Shown here one piece after another: positions 8,036 through 15,292 of a DNA stretch of 28,823 bases; positions within the stretch are counted from its first letter, which is position 1, and each line of letters begins with the position of its first letter. This stretch comes from Oscillospiraceae bacterium. GTDB taxonomy: Bacteria; Bacillota; Clostridia; Oscillospirales; Oscillospiraceae. The notes beneath the pieces are model-generated. The model searched no databases, had not been told where the DNA came from, and saw nothing but the letters and a program-made list of their open reading frames with translations. The DNA lies in the NCBI GenBank assembly GCA_029009035.1, contig JAQXJQ010000015.1, positions 1 through 28,823 on the forward strand. The letters run 5' to 3'. Made by a program: the position numbers and the translations under genes.

Positions 8036-9229
8036 TCAGTTACAGCGCAGGACATCCTGATAGAAGTCGTTCATTTCCTCCTCGGTGGGGAATACGGCCA
8101 CATACATCTGATTGGCCATGGCGCCGGAGAGGGCTTCGGGGATGCGGTCCACCATCTTCATATTATCGCCGTACTTGGCCATGATGTCATCGTGGCTCAT
8201 GACGAAATTCTTGCCGTCCCGCAGACCGGCAAAGGCGCAGTAGCAATGCTCACCCACAGGGGCAAGGCTGCTGTCATAGGCGATCATATCCGCCCAGATC
8301 TTGTACACATTGGTGGAGTGGGCAAAGTTGATCATATCGGGGGTGAAGCCGCCGCAGGGGCGCATATTGACCTCCAGCGCGATGATCTTGCCCTTCTTGC
8401 CCAGGCCCTCATGATCGCTGAGCAGGCGGAAGAACTCAAAGTGGACAAAACGGCTCTTGACGCCGAAGCTCTTCACCGTGGCACGACCGGCAGCGCGGGT
8501 ATCCTCGGGCAGGTCCTTGAGAATGTAGTAGATGGAGTTGTCGTTGTCGTTCACAATGTCCATCACGGAGTTGGGGGTCACATTGCCGGTCTCAAAAATG
8601 GGCTCGCCGTTGGAGTCGATGATGGCGTCGTAGGAGTTGACCTCAGCATGGATAAACTCCTCCATGATATAGGGCACGCCCTCGGGCCGGTCCACCATGA
8701 AGTGCTCCAGATCCTCGTCACACTTCAGCTTGTAGGTATTGGCCGCGCCCACGCCGTTGTCCGGCTTCACCACCACGGGATAGCCCACTTCCTTGATGAA
8801 TTCACGGCAGCCCTCAATGTCCTCCACCAGATGGTACCGGGCCACGGGAATGTTCACCGCGGTATAATAGGGCTTCATCTTGGATTTGTACTTGATGCGG
8901 GGAATGTCCTCCACCTGGAAGCCGCTGGTGATATGGAAATCGGTGCGCAGATGGGCGTCCCGCTCCAACCAGTACTCATTGTTGGACTCCAGCCAGTCGA
9001 TGCGGCCGTACTTGGAGATAAAGAAGGCCACCGCGCGGTAGACCTCATCGTAGTTCTCCAGGCTGCCCACCTTGTAGTACTCGTTGAGGCTGCCCTTCAG
9101 CTCGTCCATCAGCTCGTGATAGGGCTGATCGCCGATACCCAGCACATTCATCCCATTATTCTTCAGCTCACGGCAGAACTGCCAGTAGTTTGTGGGGAAA
9201 TTGGGGGAAATAAAAATCACATTTTTCAT
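8036..9229 (-). CDS. ATP-grasp ligase of unknown substrate
   Basis: A 397-residue cytosolic protein of the ATP-grasp superfamily, which activates a carboxylate as acyl-phosphate and joins it to an amine or thiol. Residues 1 to about 110 form a Rossmann-like pre-ATP-grasp part (MKNVIFISPNFPTNYWQF). The ATP-grasp core has Lys155 in PVVVKPDNGVGAAN, the hinge MEEFIHAEV around 189-197, and the metal-binding Glu286/Asn288 in ALEVNMRPCGG. It is not one of the purine ATP-grasp enzymes (PurD, PurK, PurT) by sequence. The start is supported by an AGAGG site 8 nt upstream. It lies 30 bp after an esterase gene and shares the operon of two esterases, so it probably acts on the same small molecule. Confidence 0.85.
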   Translation of the reverse strand: MKNVIFISPNFPTNYWQFCRELKNNGMNVLGIGDQPYHELMDELKGSLNEYYKVGSLENYDEVYRAVAFFISKYGRIDWLESNNEYWLERDAHLRTDFHITSGFQVEDIPRIKYKSKMKPYYTAVNIPVARYHLVEDIEGCREFIKEVGYPVVVKPDNGVGAANTYKLKCDEDLEHFMVDRPEGVPYIMEEFIHAEVNSYDAIIDSNGEPIFETGNVTPNSVMDIVNDNDNSIYYILKDLPEDTRAAGRATVKSFGVKSRFVHFEFFRLLSDHEGLGKKGKIIALEVNMRPCGGFTPDMINFAHSTNVYKIWADMIAYDSSLAPVGEHCYCAFAGLRDGKNFVMSHDDIMAKYGDNMKMVDRIPEALSGAMANQMYVAVFPTEEEMNDFYQDVLRCN

Positions 9230-9259
9230 CCTGCGTTCCTCTTTCTCGCTCTTTTGGTC

Positions 9260-10012
9260 TCAGCCCAGCAGCTTGGGCGCAAAGTATTCCACCTGCTTAT
9301 ACCACCAGGGCCAGTCGTGGCTGCAGTCAAAGCCCCAGAAATCCACCCAGATGTCAATCCCCTTCTCACGGAAGATCTCCTTCAGGCGATGGGTGGACTC
9401 AGGGAGCTCCCACGGGCCCTGACCCACGCAGATAATGCCCTTGTTCCGTCCGTACCAGGAGACATAGGGGTGGTCGGCAGGCATATTGGCCAGGTAATGA
9501 ACGGGGGAGTTTTTGTACACCCACTCGTCCATATAGTCTCCGAAGCCGTACTCCGCGGTGTAGATCCCGCTGAGGGCCAGAAGTCCGGTGTACAGATCCG
9601 GCCGGCGGAAAAACAGGTTTGCGGCATGGGTGGCGCCCAGACTGCAGCCAAAGGCGATGATGCCGGGCTGACCGTCCCAGCCGTTGCGGCTGTTGACCAT
9701 ATCGCGGATAAAATAGGGGATCTCATCCATCAGGTAGTGCATCCACTGCTCATGCCGCCAGGAGCGCCATGCGGGATCGCCGTTTTTGTTGGACCAAGTC
9801 TCCTGATCAACAGTATCCACGGCGAACACCATCACCTGACCGCTCTCGATCCAGGGATCCCAGACATTGGCCATCCGGTAGTTCTCAAAATCGAAAAAGC
9901 GGCCATCCTGACAGGGGATGAACAGAACGGGACGGCCGCTGTGACCGTAAACCTTGCACTCCATCTCTCTTCCGAGACTGTGGCTGTACTGCTTAAAATA
10001 TTGCATTTCCAT
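9260..10012 (-). CDS. alpha/beta-hydrolase esterase, second of a pair
   Basis: A 250-residue protein of the putative-esterase (esterase D / enterochelin-esterase-like) group. The nucleophile elbow is GCSLGA with Ser124; the C-terminal His232 lies in CSHDWPWW, and Glu202 in GQGPWE is a candidate acid residue. There is no signal peptide, so it is cytosolic. The start at 10012 (MEMQYFKQ) is chosen because a GAGGTGAG site lies just upstream; an alternative in-frame start at 10030 would overlap the previous gene and has no such site. It lies 10 bp downstream of the first esterase. The many Trp residues near the active site (YFAPKLLG end) suggest a bulky or aromatic substrate, which is an inference. 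Confidence 0.85.
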   Translation of the reverse strand: MEMQYFKQYSHSLGREMECKVYGHSGRPVLFIPCQDGRFFDFENYRMANVWDPWIESGQVMVFAVDTVDQETWSNKNGDPAWRSWRHEQWMHYLMDEIPYFIRDMVNSRNGWDGQPGIIAFGCSLGATHAANLFFRRPDLYTGLLALSGIYTAEYGFGDYMDEWVYKNSPVHYLANMPADHPYVSWYGRNKGIICVGQGPWELPESTHRLKEIFREKGIDIWVDFWGFDCSHDWPWWYKQVEYFAPKLLG

Positions 10013-10022
10013 GGGACTCACC

Positions 10023-10790
10023 TCAATCAAAATGATAAAGCAGCGTGTTCATAAAGAAGGGGATCTGCCGCTCCCAGCTGGCTTCACAGTGTTCGCCCGC
10101 CGGAACGATCCGGCTGTCCACAAGCACGCCCTTATCCATCAGCCTGGCTGTGGCACGGGCAAATTTACCTCTCATGCCACGGTGGTTGCCAAGCTCCCGC
10201 TGGCCGTAATCCATATAGAGCACGGTGTCGGGGGCAACGCTCGCCCCGGCGATCATGCGCTCCATGGCTCCTCTTGCGATCCACAGGGAGGGCGAGAGCG
10301 CCGCCGCCCGGGAAAACACCTCATTATACTCCAAAAGGGCATACACACTCATGAGGCCGCCCATGGAGCTTCCGGCGATAAAGGTATTCTCCCGCTGGGG
10401 CAGCGTGGGAAAATTCTCGTCTACAAAGGGCTTGAAGCAGTTGACCATCCACTCCATGGTCTCTCTCCCCCGCCCTTCGACCTTGCCGAAGCCGCCGGCC
10501 TCAAAATCGAAGGGAGAGTATTCGGAAAGCCGCCCGTTGTCCGGGTCATGGGTACACTCCACAGCGGCAATGATCATCTGGGTCTTGCTGCGATCCATAT
10601 ACCGCTTCATGCCCCAGCTGGTTCCATAGGTGGCGTGAGAGTCATAGAACACATTGTGCCCGTCAAACATATACAGCACCGGATAGCGCCGATCCGGCTC
10701 TTTTCGAATGGAGTTGGGGATATAGACATACGCTCTGCGCTCTTCCTCACCCGACAACTCCGGAATGGTCATTTTCCAAACTTCCAACAT
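10023..10790 (-). CDS. alpha/beta-hydrolase esterase, first of a pair
   Basis: A 255-residue esterase of the PF00756-like family. It has the strand-and-loop start YPVLYMFDGHNVF, the nucleophile motif GSSMGG with Ser142, Asp194 in LYMDYGQRE and His234 in GEHCEASWE, a complete triad in the expected order. No signal peptide or membrane segment is visible. The start has an AGAGG ribosome site 8 nt upstream. It is first gene of an operon with a second, quite different esterase and an ATP-grasp ligase; the promoter is at 10837-10865. Its substrate is unknown. The family includes enterochelin, acetyl-xylan and S-formylglutathione esterases. Confidence 0.87.
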   Translation of the reverse strand: MLEVWKMTIPELSGEEERRAYVYIPNSIRKEPDRRYPVLYMFDGHNVFYDSHATYGTSWGMKRYMDRSKTQMIIAAVECTHDPDNGRLSEYSPFDFEAGGFGKVEGRGRETMEWMVNCFKPFVDENFPTLPQRENTFIAGSSMGGLMSVYALLEYNEVFSRAAALSPSLWIARGAMERMIAGASVAPDTVLYMDYGQRELGNHRGMRGKFARATARLMDKGVLVDSRIVPAGEHCEASWERQIPFFMNTLLYHFD

Positions 10791-10836
10791 GATGATAGCC
10801 TCTGATATCTGGTTTTTTGCCTATGGCATTTAAGTG

Positions 10837-10865
10837 ATTTTAGCACATTACCGTAAAATAATCAA
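10837..10865 (-). promoter_or_regulatory. promoter of the esterase/ATP-grasp operon
   Basis: On the minus strand TTGATT (10860-10865) and TAAAAT (10837-10842) are 17 bp apart, with a TG before the -10 (extended -10). The predicted leader is about 40 nt, ending in an AGAGG ribosome site for the first esterase. Confidence 0.7.
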
Positions 10866-10894
10866 TCCGTTTTCCCCTGTGCAGAATGCAAAAA

Positions 10895-10918
10895 CTCCCG
10901 GTGGATCTCCACCGGGAG
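10895..10918. terminator. hairpin, left copy of a duplicated terminator
   Basis: Arms CTCCCGGTGGA and TCCACCGGGAG enclose a 2-nt loop, with A-run left and T-run right. Read on minus it is followed by TTTTTG. It is nearly identical to the hairpin at 11162-11185, on the other side of the palindromic element. Confidence 0.75.
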
Positions 10919-10921
10919 TTT

Positions 10922-11156
10922 CAGACTGTCGGAAAAGCCGGATTTACATGCACGAAGTGCAAGAGCCTCGCAGAGTTCCGTCATCCGCAGATGACGGAAT
11001 AAAATGAAATCCGTTTTTTCTGAGGACATGTGCCTCAGAAAAAACACTTCTCAGTTCGCAAGCGTGCGAGCACAGCGAGTGCGCAGAAGCGAACTGCATC
11101 CCCTCGAAGAAATGCTTGCATTTCTGAGAAGCGTGTCGAAGTTTTTCGACACGCTG
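10922..11156. repeat. mosaic palindromic dispersed element, copy 1
   Basis: About 235 bp of non-coding sequence made almost entirely of short palindromes, for example GCACGAAGTGC, CGTCATC/GATGACG, a terminator-like stem at 11013-11045 with T6 and A6 flanks, GAAATGC/GCATTTC and GTGTCGAA/TTCGACAC. Its ends are imperfectly inverted (left CAGACTGTCGGAAAA; right, reversed, CAGCGTGTCGAAAAA). The outer parts match 24264-24605 closely, while the centre (11070-11088) differs. There is no coding capacity. It behaves like a non-autonomous, MITE- or REP-like element. Confidence 0.75.
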
Positions 11157-11161
11157 AAAAA

Positions 11162-11185
11162 CTCCCGGTGGATATCCACCGGGAG
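11162..11185. terminator. glgA terminator, right copy of a duplicated hairpin
   Basis: A perfect 24-nt palindrome (CTCCCGGTGGAT and its complement) with A-run and T-run flanks, 31 bp after the glgA stop codon. It is suited to end glgA transcription on the minus strand. The same hairpin recurs at 10895-10918 beyond the repeat element. Confidence 0.85.
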
Positions 11186-11216
11186 TTTTCATCAAACGGA
11201 AAAAGAATCTGCGGGA

Positions 11217-13046
11217 TCAGTGCAGCCACTTGGCGCTGGCGGGAGCCAGCAGGTTTCGGATCTGGATGCCCTTGGCCAGATTGCCGGTGATCTTCACCTG
11301 ACCGCTGAGGTACAGCTTATCCACAGACGCCCTGCCCTCGGCCATGGCCAGCAGATTGTCCAGACTGGCGGAGATAAACGCGTCGGCAAAGGGCATGGTA
11401 TGGGGATAGATATTGATCTCACCATTGGAGAACTCCACGCTGATCACGCCCTCGCTGCGGCCGTTGAAGTAGATCTGGAGCACGCGGTGATAATCGGTGG
11501 AGAACTGATCCTTCAGTTCCTTCTTATTGGCCTTATCCAGCTTCATGTACGCATCCTTGAGCATCTCAAAGGCTTCCTCAAAGCTCACCCGATTTTCCAC
11601 AGTCTCCTCATAGATCTCGCCGTACATACGGTTATACTGCTCAGCGCTCTTGTCCCAGGAGAAGTCCTTGGTCATGCAGCGGCGGCGAAGCTTGCAGAAC
11701 ACCTCGTAGTCGCAGAAGTAAACGCCCACGGCCTCCAGCACAGCCAGATACAGGGCCTTTGCGGTATAATCCTGGAAGGAGAAGCCGTCACCCACTCCGT
11801 CAAAGCTGCTGTACGGCCGCACAGAGTCCTTCAGTCCGCCGGTCTCATGGACGATGGGCACGGTGCCGTAGCGCATGGCCATCATCTGGGACAGGCCACA
11901 GGGCTCAAAGCGGGAAGGCATCAGATAGAAGTCGGCGCCGGCAAAGACCTCGTTGGCCACCTCATCGTTGTAGTCGGAGGAAAAACCGACCTGCCCGGGC
12001 CAGTTGTGCTGGGCCCAGCGGAAGTACTCCTCATACTGGGGATCGCCCTGACCGAACACGATCAGCTGCACGCCCAGATCCATCAGTCCGGGCAGAACCA
12101 GCTTGACCAGCTCAATGCCTTTCTGCTCCACCAGGCGGGCCACAGATGCCAGCAAGGGATAGCCATGCTCCACGGTCAGGCCAAAGCGCTTCTGAATGGC
12201 AGCCTTGCACACAGCCTTGCCCTGCATATCCTCCACGGAGAAGTTGCAGGGGATCCCGGTATTCTTTTCGGGGTCGTAGAGGTTCATGTCGATACCGTTC
12301 AGGATGCCCCGCAGCTTGTGCTCCACGATGTCGGCTACTCCCTGCAGGCCGTGGCCAAAGGCAGGAGAGTGCAGCTCTCTGGCATAGGTGGGAGACACAG
12401 TGGACACCGCATCGGCCATCAGCATGGCGCCCTTCATCAGGTTGATATCGTGACGGCCCTCGAACTCATAGCCCAAACCGCCGTCGTACCAGCCGATGGG
12501 CAGGCCAAAGGTGTCATAAAGCTCTCTGGCGCCAAACTGGCCCTGATAGGCAATGTTGTGAATGGTGTACACAGAGCGGATCCCCCGCAGTTCCTCACGG
12601 GAGCTCTGGGCGTCCCTGAGATAGATGACCGCAAGCGCAGTCTCCCAGTCGTTGCAATGGATGATCTCCGGCACAAAGTCCAACTCGAAGAGCAGATCCA
12701 CCACGGCCTTGGAGAAAAAGGCAAAGCGCAGCTTGTCATCGTCATAGCCGTACAGCTTGGGGCGCATAAAGAAATCTTGGTTGTCCACAAACCAGACAGT
12801 GATCCCGTTGTACTCCATGCGGTTCAGGCCGCAGTAGAACTCGCGCCAGCCCACCCGAACCGTCAGTTCTTTCACCAACTCGATTTGATCCCCAAACTTG
12901 TCCCTGACACACTGATACAAAGGGGTCATAATGGCGATCTCATCCCCCGAGGCCTTCAGTGCGGGGGGCAGCGAAAAGGCCACATCGGCCAAACCGCCGG
13001 ATTTGGAGAAGGGTGCACATTCACTTGTGACGAACAAAATCTTCAT
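11217..13046 (-). CDS. glgA: glycogen synthase (GT5) with C-terminal SCP2-like domain
   Basis: Transfers glucose from ADP-glucose to a growing alpha-1,4-glucan in the cytosol. Residues 1 to about 485 are a full GT5 starch/glycogen synthase: MKILFVTSECAPFSKSGGLADV with the KSGGL ADP-glucose loop, HCNDWETAL, and the retaining motif EPCGLSQMMAMRYGTVP. The protein is 609 residues, about 125 longer than the usual 477-490. The extra part from about residue 505 (FNGRSEGVISVEFSNGE ... TGNLAKGIQIRNLL, DNA about 11245-11535) fits the SCP2 sterol-carrier fold, with the ASLDNLLAMAEG and SGQVKITG blocks. The start at 13046 has AAGGAG about 11 nt upstream; an open frame to 13133 lacks a better start. No other glg gene lies next to it. 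Confidence 0.92.
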   Translation of the reverse strand: MKILFVTSECAPFSKSGGLADVAFSLPPALKASGDEIAIMTPLYQCVRDKFGDQIELVKELTVRVGWREFYCGLNRMEYNGITVWFVDNQDFFMRPKLYGYDDDKLRFAFFSKAVVDLLFELDFVPEIIHCNDWETALAVIYLRDAQSSREELRGIRSVYTIHNIAYQGQFGARELYDTFGLPIGWYDGGLGYEFEGRHDINLMKGAMLMADAVSTVSPTYARELHSPAFGHGLQGVADIVEHKLRGILNGIDMNLYDPEKNTGIPCNFSVEDMQGKAVCKAAIQKRFGLTVEHGYPLLASVARLVEQKGIELVKLVLPGLMDLGVQLIVFGQGDPQYEEYFRWAQHNWPGQVGFSSDYNDEVANEVFAGADFYLMPSRFEPCGLSQMMAMRYGTVPIVHETGGLKDSVRPYSSFDGVGDGFSFQDYTAKALYLAVLEAVGVYFCDYEVFCKLRRRCMTKDFSWDKSAEQYNRMYGEIYEETVENRVSFEEAFEMLKDAYMKLDKANKKELKDQFSTDYHRVLQIYFNGRSEGVISVEFSNGEINIYPHTMPFADAFISASLDNLLAMAEGRASVDKLYLSGQVKITGNLAKGIQIRNLLAPASAKWLH

Positions 13047-13113
13047 ACCATCATCGACTCCTTTTATCAAAACAGCTGTGTTCCGCTGTATATTTCTGCA
13101 ATACTCTAAGTTA

Positions 13114-13143
13114 AGAGTAGCACTTTTGTACAATCATTGCAAG
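13114..13143 (-). promoter_or_regulatory. possible glgA promoter
   Basis: On the minus strand TTGCAA (13138-13143) and TACTCT (13114-13119) are about 18 bp apart in the 138-bp gap between proC and glgA. The match is moderate. The gap shows no clear proC terminator, so read-through from proC is also possible. Confidence 0.35.
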
Positions 13144-13184
13144 AGCCGGATGCCATTTTTTCACAAATAATCCAAATAGCCCCA

Positions 13185-13997
13185 TTAAGCCTTCATTTTC
13201 CCACTTTTCTCATAGGAGGCGCACACCGCATTGATGACCGAAGCGCGCATTCCGCCGCGCTCCAGTTCCGCCACCCCCACAATGGTGGATCCGCCGGGTG
13301 AACATACCTCATCCTTCAGCTCGCCCGGGTGCTTTCCCGTCTCCAAAACCATGGCCGCAGCCCCCATCACTGTCTGCGCGGCATATCGCAGGGCCTCGCC
13401 GCGGGGAAGCCCGGTCAGCACACCGGCGTCCGCCATGGCCTCAATGAAGGGGTAGACAAAGGCAGGCCCGCAGCCGGCTACCGCGGTGAACTGATCCATG
13501 AGGTGCTCGTCCATCCGCTCCACCAGGCCGGCAAAGCGCAGCATCCCCTCCACTTCGGCGATGGTACCCTCCTCTTCGACCGCCATGGCGGACAGGGCAA
13601 CCGCCCCCATTCCGATCTCCACACAGGTATTGGGCATGATCCGAAGAACCGGGATCCCCCCGAACAGCGCTCCCAACCGCTCCAGCGTCAGCCCCGCAGC
13701 CACAGAGATGAGGACCTTCTCCTCCCCTGCGCTGCAGCACTCCTCTAAAACGGGCATGATCTGCGCCGCAACATCCGTAAAGTGATAAGGTTTTACACAC
13801 AAAAAGATGTATTTCCCCTCGCGCACCGCCATTTCATTGTCGGCGGCCACGGCGCACCCAAGCTCTTCGGCCAATCTTTCTGCCTTTTCCGGCGTGCGGT
13901 TGCTCAGGATCAGCTGCTCCGCGCCCACCGCGCGGCAAACTGCCCGAGCCAGCGCCGCACCCATGTTTCCCGTTCCGATAAACGCTGCGGTTTTCAT
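13185..13997 (-). CDS. proC: pyrroline-5-carboxylate reductase
   Basis: Last step of proline synthesis, reducing pyrroline-5-carboxylate with NAD(P)H in the cytosol. It is 270 residues, standard length. The Rossmann motif GTGNMG is at 8-13, the NRTPEKAERL region follows the second strand, and the C-terminal signature CSPGGSTIVGVAELERGG covers the helical dimerisation domain. GGAGG lies about 9 nt before the start. It is the first host gene beside the prophage, on the same strand as the phage late genes. Its likely promoter overlaps the end of the last phage-side gene. Confidence 0.96.
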   Translation of the reverse strand: MKTAAFIGTGNMGAALARAVCRAVGAEQLILSNRTPEKAERLAEELGCAVAADNEMAVREGKYIFLCVKPYHFTDVAAQIMPVLEECCSAGEEKVLISVAAGLTLERLGALFGGIPVLRIMPNTCVEIGMGAVALSAMAVEEEGTIAEVEGMLRFAGLVERMDEHLMDQFTAVAGCGPAFVYPFIEAMADAGVLTGLPRGEALRYAAQTVMGAAAMVLETGKHPGELKDEVCSPGGSTIVGVAELERGGMRASVINAVCASYEKSGKMKA

Positions 13998-14056
13998 ATC
14001 CTGTCCCTCCGCACATTGTGATGTTCTGTCAGCCTTAGGCTTTGATGTTTTTTACC

Positions 14057-14085
14057 ATTGTATCATCCTTTGCTGCTGTACTCAA
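14057..14085 (-). promoter_or_regulatory. likely proC promoter, overlapping the end of the upstream gene
   Basis: On the minus strand TTGAGT (14080-14085) and TACAAT (14057-14062) are 17 bp apart. The -35 lies inside the last codons of the 400-residue coiled-coil gene and the -10 directly follows its stop codon. The leader to proC is about 50 nt and holds a small AGCCTAAGGCT palindrome. Confidence 0.55.
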
Positions 14086-15265
14086 TACCCTTGTACATCG
14101 GTTCTCCGTCATATATCCCCAGGAAGCGGGTGGCGTTGATATATTGTCTGGCCTGCTCCGCGGTAATACCCATGGCCTCCAGCTGGGAGGCGGAGGGCAT
14201 GATCTCCGCCTCCAGAAGTGCCTGGCCGGACTGAGCCAGCTGCTTGCGCCGCAATTCCGCCTGTTCCGCTGCCAGCTCCTGCTGTTTGCGCTCTGCGGTG
14301 AGCTGATTTTGGCGGATCTTCTCCCACAGTTCCTGCTCCTGCTGCCGCTGATCGGAGTTGTATTTCTTCACAGCCAATGCCTGCTCCGCTTCCCAACGCT
14401 CCTGTTGGAGGCGGTTCTGTTCCGCCTTCATGGCCTGCTCGGCGCTCCACATATCCTGCTGGATCTTGTTCTGCTCAGCCTCCATGGTCTGCTCTGCCGC
14501 CCATTTGTCCAGCTGTAGGTTGAACTGGTCCACGCTGAGTCCGGACTCCAACCCCCATTTTTCCAGGCTTATCAGTTGGCTCAGCTTTTGCTGGGCATTG
14601 CGCAGGACCGAATCGGCGATCTCAAACTCACCCTGAGCGCGAAGCTCTGCCACCTTCTGCGCGGTATCTGCCGCAAGCTTGACCTGTGCGCTGTTCACCG
14701 CCATGCGGTTTCTGGCCGCAGTGTTGGCAATGGCGTCATACTGCGCCGCAGCAATGCCGCCCTTGTCTCCCCTGGCCTGCGCGTACAGTGTCTGATTGTC
14801 TCGGGCATTGGCCTCATCCAGCGCGATCTGTGCCCGCTGGGTGTCATACATGGCTGCCGCCTCTGTCTGCGCCCGCTCCAGTTCCGCGACTGCCTTGCGC
14901 ATGGCAGATTCCGCCGCGTTTCTTGCCTGGCGGTTTGCGGCGCTCTCCCACTCATCCAAGGCATTCCGCAGGGGCCGCAGATCGGGCGCGGTGAGCTTTT
15001 TCCCCGCCGTCTCACTGACGAGCTCCACCCCGCTCACCGCAGCCGCGGGGATCTGCTCTACGCTCTGCTGCGGCATGTTCTGCACAGCTTCGCTCTGCTG
15101 GGGCAGCTCCTGCTGAGGCGTGCTCTGCTGTGTGGGCTTCTGAGCTGTCTGCGCCGGATCTTTCTCCGGCCGCTTCCCCGTCGAAACAGTGCTTTGGGTC
15201 GTTCCGGCGGCAACCGGCTTTCTGACTCCCATCATCGAGGCGTCCAGAACCGTTTTGTAAGACAT
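14063..15265 (-). CDS. Gln/Ala-rich coiled-coil protein, candidate virion ejection protein
   Basis: A 400-residue protein that I do not recognise by family. Residues 1-95 are disordered and rich in Pro, Gln, Ser and Thr. Residues from about 95 to 370 are almost entirely helical, rich in Ala, Gln and Glu. Near residues 255-320 Trp recurs at 18-residue intervals (WAAEQTMEAEQNK, WSAEQAMKAEQNR, WEAEQAL). The C-terminal 45 residues are more ordered and may be globular (MGITAEQARQYINATRFLG). No signal peptide or clear membrane segment is seen. It is the last gene on the phage side, 27 bp after the endolysin. An internal or ejected virion protein is a guess from composition and the absence of other such proteins; a host gene is not excluded. 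Confidence 0.75.
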   Translation of the reverse strand: MSYKTVLDASMMGVRKPVAAGTTQSTVSTGKRPEKDPAQTAQKPTQQSTPQQELPQQSEAVQNMPQQSVEQIPAAAVSGVELVSETAGKKLTAPDLRPLRNALDEWESAANRQARNAAESAMRKAVAELERAQTEAAAMYDTQRAQIALDEANARDNQTLYAQARGDKGGIAAAQYDAIANTAARNRMAVNSAQVKLAADTAQKVAELRAQGEFEIADSVLRNAQQKLSQLISLEKWGLESGLSVDQFNLQLDKWAAEQTMEAEQNKIQQDMWSAEQAMKAEQNRLQQERWEAEQALAVKKYNSDQRQQEQELWEKIRQNQLTAERKQQELAAEQAELRRKQLAQSGQALLEAEIMPSASQLEAMGITAEQARQYINATRFLGIYDGEPMYKGIEYSSKG

Positions 15266-15292
15266 ATCCTCTCACATCCTTCCTAAATCTTC

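Noticed and set aside
10922..11156. CRISPR array in the palindromic repeat regions
   Set aside because: The repeated units are different palindromes without constant repeat and spacer lengths, and no cas gene is present.
13998..14062. tRNA gene or tRNA end as attachment site at the left prophage edge
   Set aside because: No cloverleaf or tRNA 3' end was seen here; the only feature is the proC promoter and a small palindrome.
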